The notes under the pieces were generated by a model. That model was given only the letters and a program-made list of their open reading frames with translations, did no database searches and was not told the DNA's origin. Shown one piece after another: positions 6,184 through 7,446 of a stretch of DNA of 7,446 nt (positions are counted from its first letter, which is position 1; each line of letters opens with the position of its first letter). The DNA comes from Micrococcaceae bacterium. Its GTDB lineage: Bacteria; Actinomycetota; Actinomycetes; Actinomycetales; Micrococcaceae. The position numbers and the translations under genes were made by a program. The stretch covers positions 5,855 to 13,300 of the forward strand of contig DNHA01000053.1 in NCBI GenBank assembly GCA_003486025.1, in the 5' to 3' direction.

Positions 6184-7446
6184 GTGGATCGCAGGATTTT
6201 CGGTTTAGAGACCGAATTTGGACTGAACTATGTGCCATCTGACGGGCGACGGCTCACTCCAGAAGACGCAGCACGGCATCTTTTCCGGCCCGTTGTCGCG
6301 TGGGGACGCAGCTCCAATGTTTTCCTGAACAACGGTTCACGGCTCTACCTCGATGTAGGCTCCCACCCCGAATATGCCACCGCGGAATGCGATCAGTTGC
6401 TGCAACTGATTGCCCATGACCGCGCCGGTGAAACGGTGATGCTGGACCTTGTTGAACAGGCCGAAGAACAGCTGCTCGAAGAGGGCCACGAAGGCCGATT
6501 GTTCTTGTTCAAGAACAATGTGGATTCCGCGGGAAATTCTTATGGTTGTCACGAAAACTACTTGATCCCTCGCAAGGTCGAATTTAAGCGGCTTGCGGAC
6601 ATGCTCATCCCGTTTTTGGTGACTCGTCAGCTGCTGTGCGGTGCCGGTCATCTGGTGCAGGTTGAAGACGAAACAAAGTATGTCTTCTCCCAGCGCGCGG
6701 ACCACATGTGGGAAGGCGTTTCCTCAGCGACCACACGTTCCCGCCCGATCATCAACACCCGTGACGAGCCGCATGCGGATGCCGAGTATCATCGTCGTCT
6801 CCATGTGATCGTGGGGGACTCGTCGATGAGTGAAACCACGCAACTGCTGAAGATCGGTGCAACGGATCTGGTCTTGCGGCTGATTGAATCCGGTGAGATC
6901 TATCATGATCTGCGCTTGGAGAACCCGATTCGGTCCATTCGCAATATCTCTCATGAATTTACCGGGCAAACCGTGGTGCGGTTGATGTCCGGAGATGAAC
7001 CAACAGCACTGCAATTGCAGTGGAAAATCCTTGAACTGGTCAAGGGATTTGTAGCTCGACATGGTGCGCACCACGATCAGGTCGAACGGGTGCTTGAACT
7101 GTGGGAACGCGTTTTGGTAGCCGTTGAGAGCCAGGATTTCTCGTTGATCGACCAAGATATTGACTGGGCGATCAAGCACAAACTGATCACTGGCTACGCG
7201 GCGAAGAACAATCTGGGCCTGGATTCCCATCGCATTGCGCAGCTGAATTTGACCTACCATGACATTGACCCGACGCGGGGGCTGTTCCACTTGCTGCGGC
7301 GGCGCGGGCTAGCCAGTTCGGTTCTCGACCCGCAGGCAATTGCAGATGCAGTAGAAAATCCGCCAGCCACCACCCGTGCGGCGGTCCGCAGTAAATTCAT
7401 CAGGGCTGCCAGAGAGACGGGCCGACGGTTTTCCACAGACTGGGTG
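6184..7446 (+). CDS. pafA: PafA, Pup-protein ligase (3' end outside window)
   Basis: PafA uses ATP to phosphorylate the C-terminal Glu of Pup and joins it by an isopeptide bond to lysines of target proteins. The frame opens at GTG 6184 and runs to the window end, giving 421 residues ending in FSTDWV. M. tuberculosis PafA has 452, so about 30 residues are missing. Seen are GLETEFG (7-13, with Glu9 as metal/nucleotide ligand), WGRSSNVFL (40-48), LYLDVGSHPEYATAECD (54-70, with Asp57 as the catalytic base), FKNN, SYGCHENYL (119-127), [20 protein letters not shown] ending near 196, RLHVIVGDS and VESQDF. The start gives the canonical MDRRIFGLETEFG N-terminus, so it is firm. Dop and PafA are homologues with opposite activities; the C in SYGCHENYL and the missing Dop-loop place this copy in PafA. 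The gene starts only 76 bp after the pup stop, with no prcB or prcA between. Confidence 0.97.
   Translation, partial: MDRRIFGLETEFGLNYVPSDGRRLTPEDAARHLFRPVVAWGRSSNVFLNNGSRLYLDVGSHPEYATAECDQLLQLIAHDRAGETVMLDLVEQAEEQLLEEGHEGRLFLFKNNVDSAGNSYGCHENYLIPRKVEFKRLADMLIPFLVTRQLLCGAGHLVQVEDETKYVFSQRADHMWEGVSSATTRSRPIINTRDEPHADAEYHRRLHVIVGDSSMSETTQLLKIGATDLVLRLIESGEIYHDLRLENPIRSIRNISHEFTGQTVVRLMSGDEPTALQLQWKILELVKGFVARHGAHHDQVERVLELWERVLVAVESQDFSLIDQDIDWAIKHKLITGYAAKNNLGLDSHRIAQLNLTYHDIDPTRGLFHLLRRRGLASSVLDPQAIADAVENPPATTRAAVRSKFIRAARETGRRFSTDWV

Overview
The window is a one-strand (+) segment of an actinobacterial chromosome carrying the Pup (prokaryotic ubiquitin-like protein) tagging locus. The order is: 3' end of a HAD-family hydrolase gene, M50 site-2-type membrane protease, trmI (tRNA m1A58 methyltransferase), a strong intrinsic terminator, arc/mpa (AAA unfoldase), dop (Pup deamidase/depupylase), pup, and pafA (Pup ligase, cut by the window end). 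Gene order, protein similarity and moderately GC-rich coding DNA fit a Micrococcales actinobacterium, most likely Arthrobacter/Glutamicibacter-like Micrococcaceae. That assignment is from recall of related loci, not from a search.

Layout. Positions 1-2425 form one tightly packed transcription unit: the HAD and protease genes overlap by 4 bp, and trmI follows after 26 bp. It is closed by a 15-bp-stem hairpin at 2442-2476. A 137-bp gap leads to arc (GTG start at 2563). arc and dop overlap by 4 bp (ATGA), pup follows 60 bp after dop, and pafA begins 76 bp after the pup stop.

How the genes work together. Pup is made with a C-terminal Gln (GGQ). Dop deamidates it to Glu, PafA ligates it to lysines of target proteins, ARC recognises the Pup helix and unfolds the tagged protein, and Dop can also remove Pup. 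In the usual locus the 20S proteasome genes prcB and prcA lie between pup and pafA. Here that space holds only 76 bp.

Main observation. Two independent features suggest that this lineage has lost the 20S proteasome but kept pupylation, as in Corynebacterium. First, prcBA is absent from its normal place. Second, ARC stops right after the conserved RxLVT segment and lacks the C-terminal GQYL tail that docks Mpa/ARC onto the proteasome. A short open frame in the pup-pafA gap, ending just before pafA, resembles the C-terminus of PrcA and may be the deletion scar. Dop also has an insert of about 35 residues in its regulatory loop compared with the M. tuberculosis enzyme.
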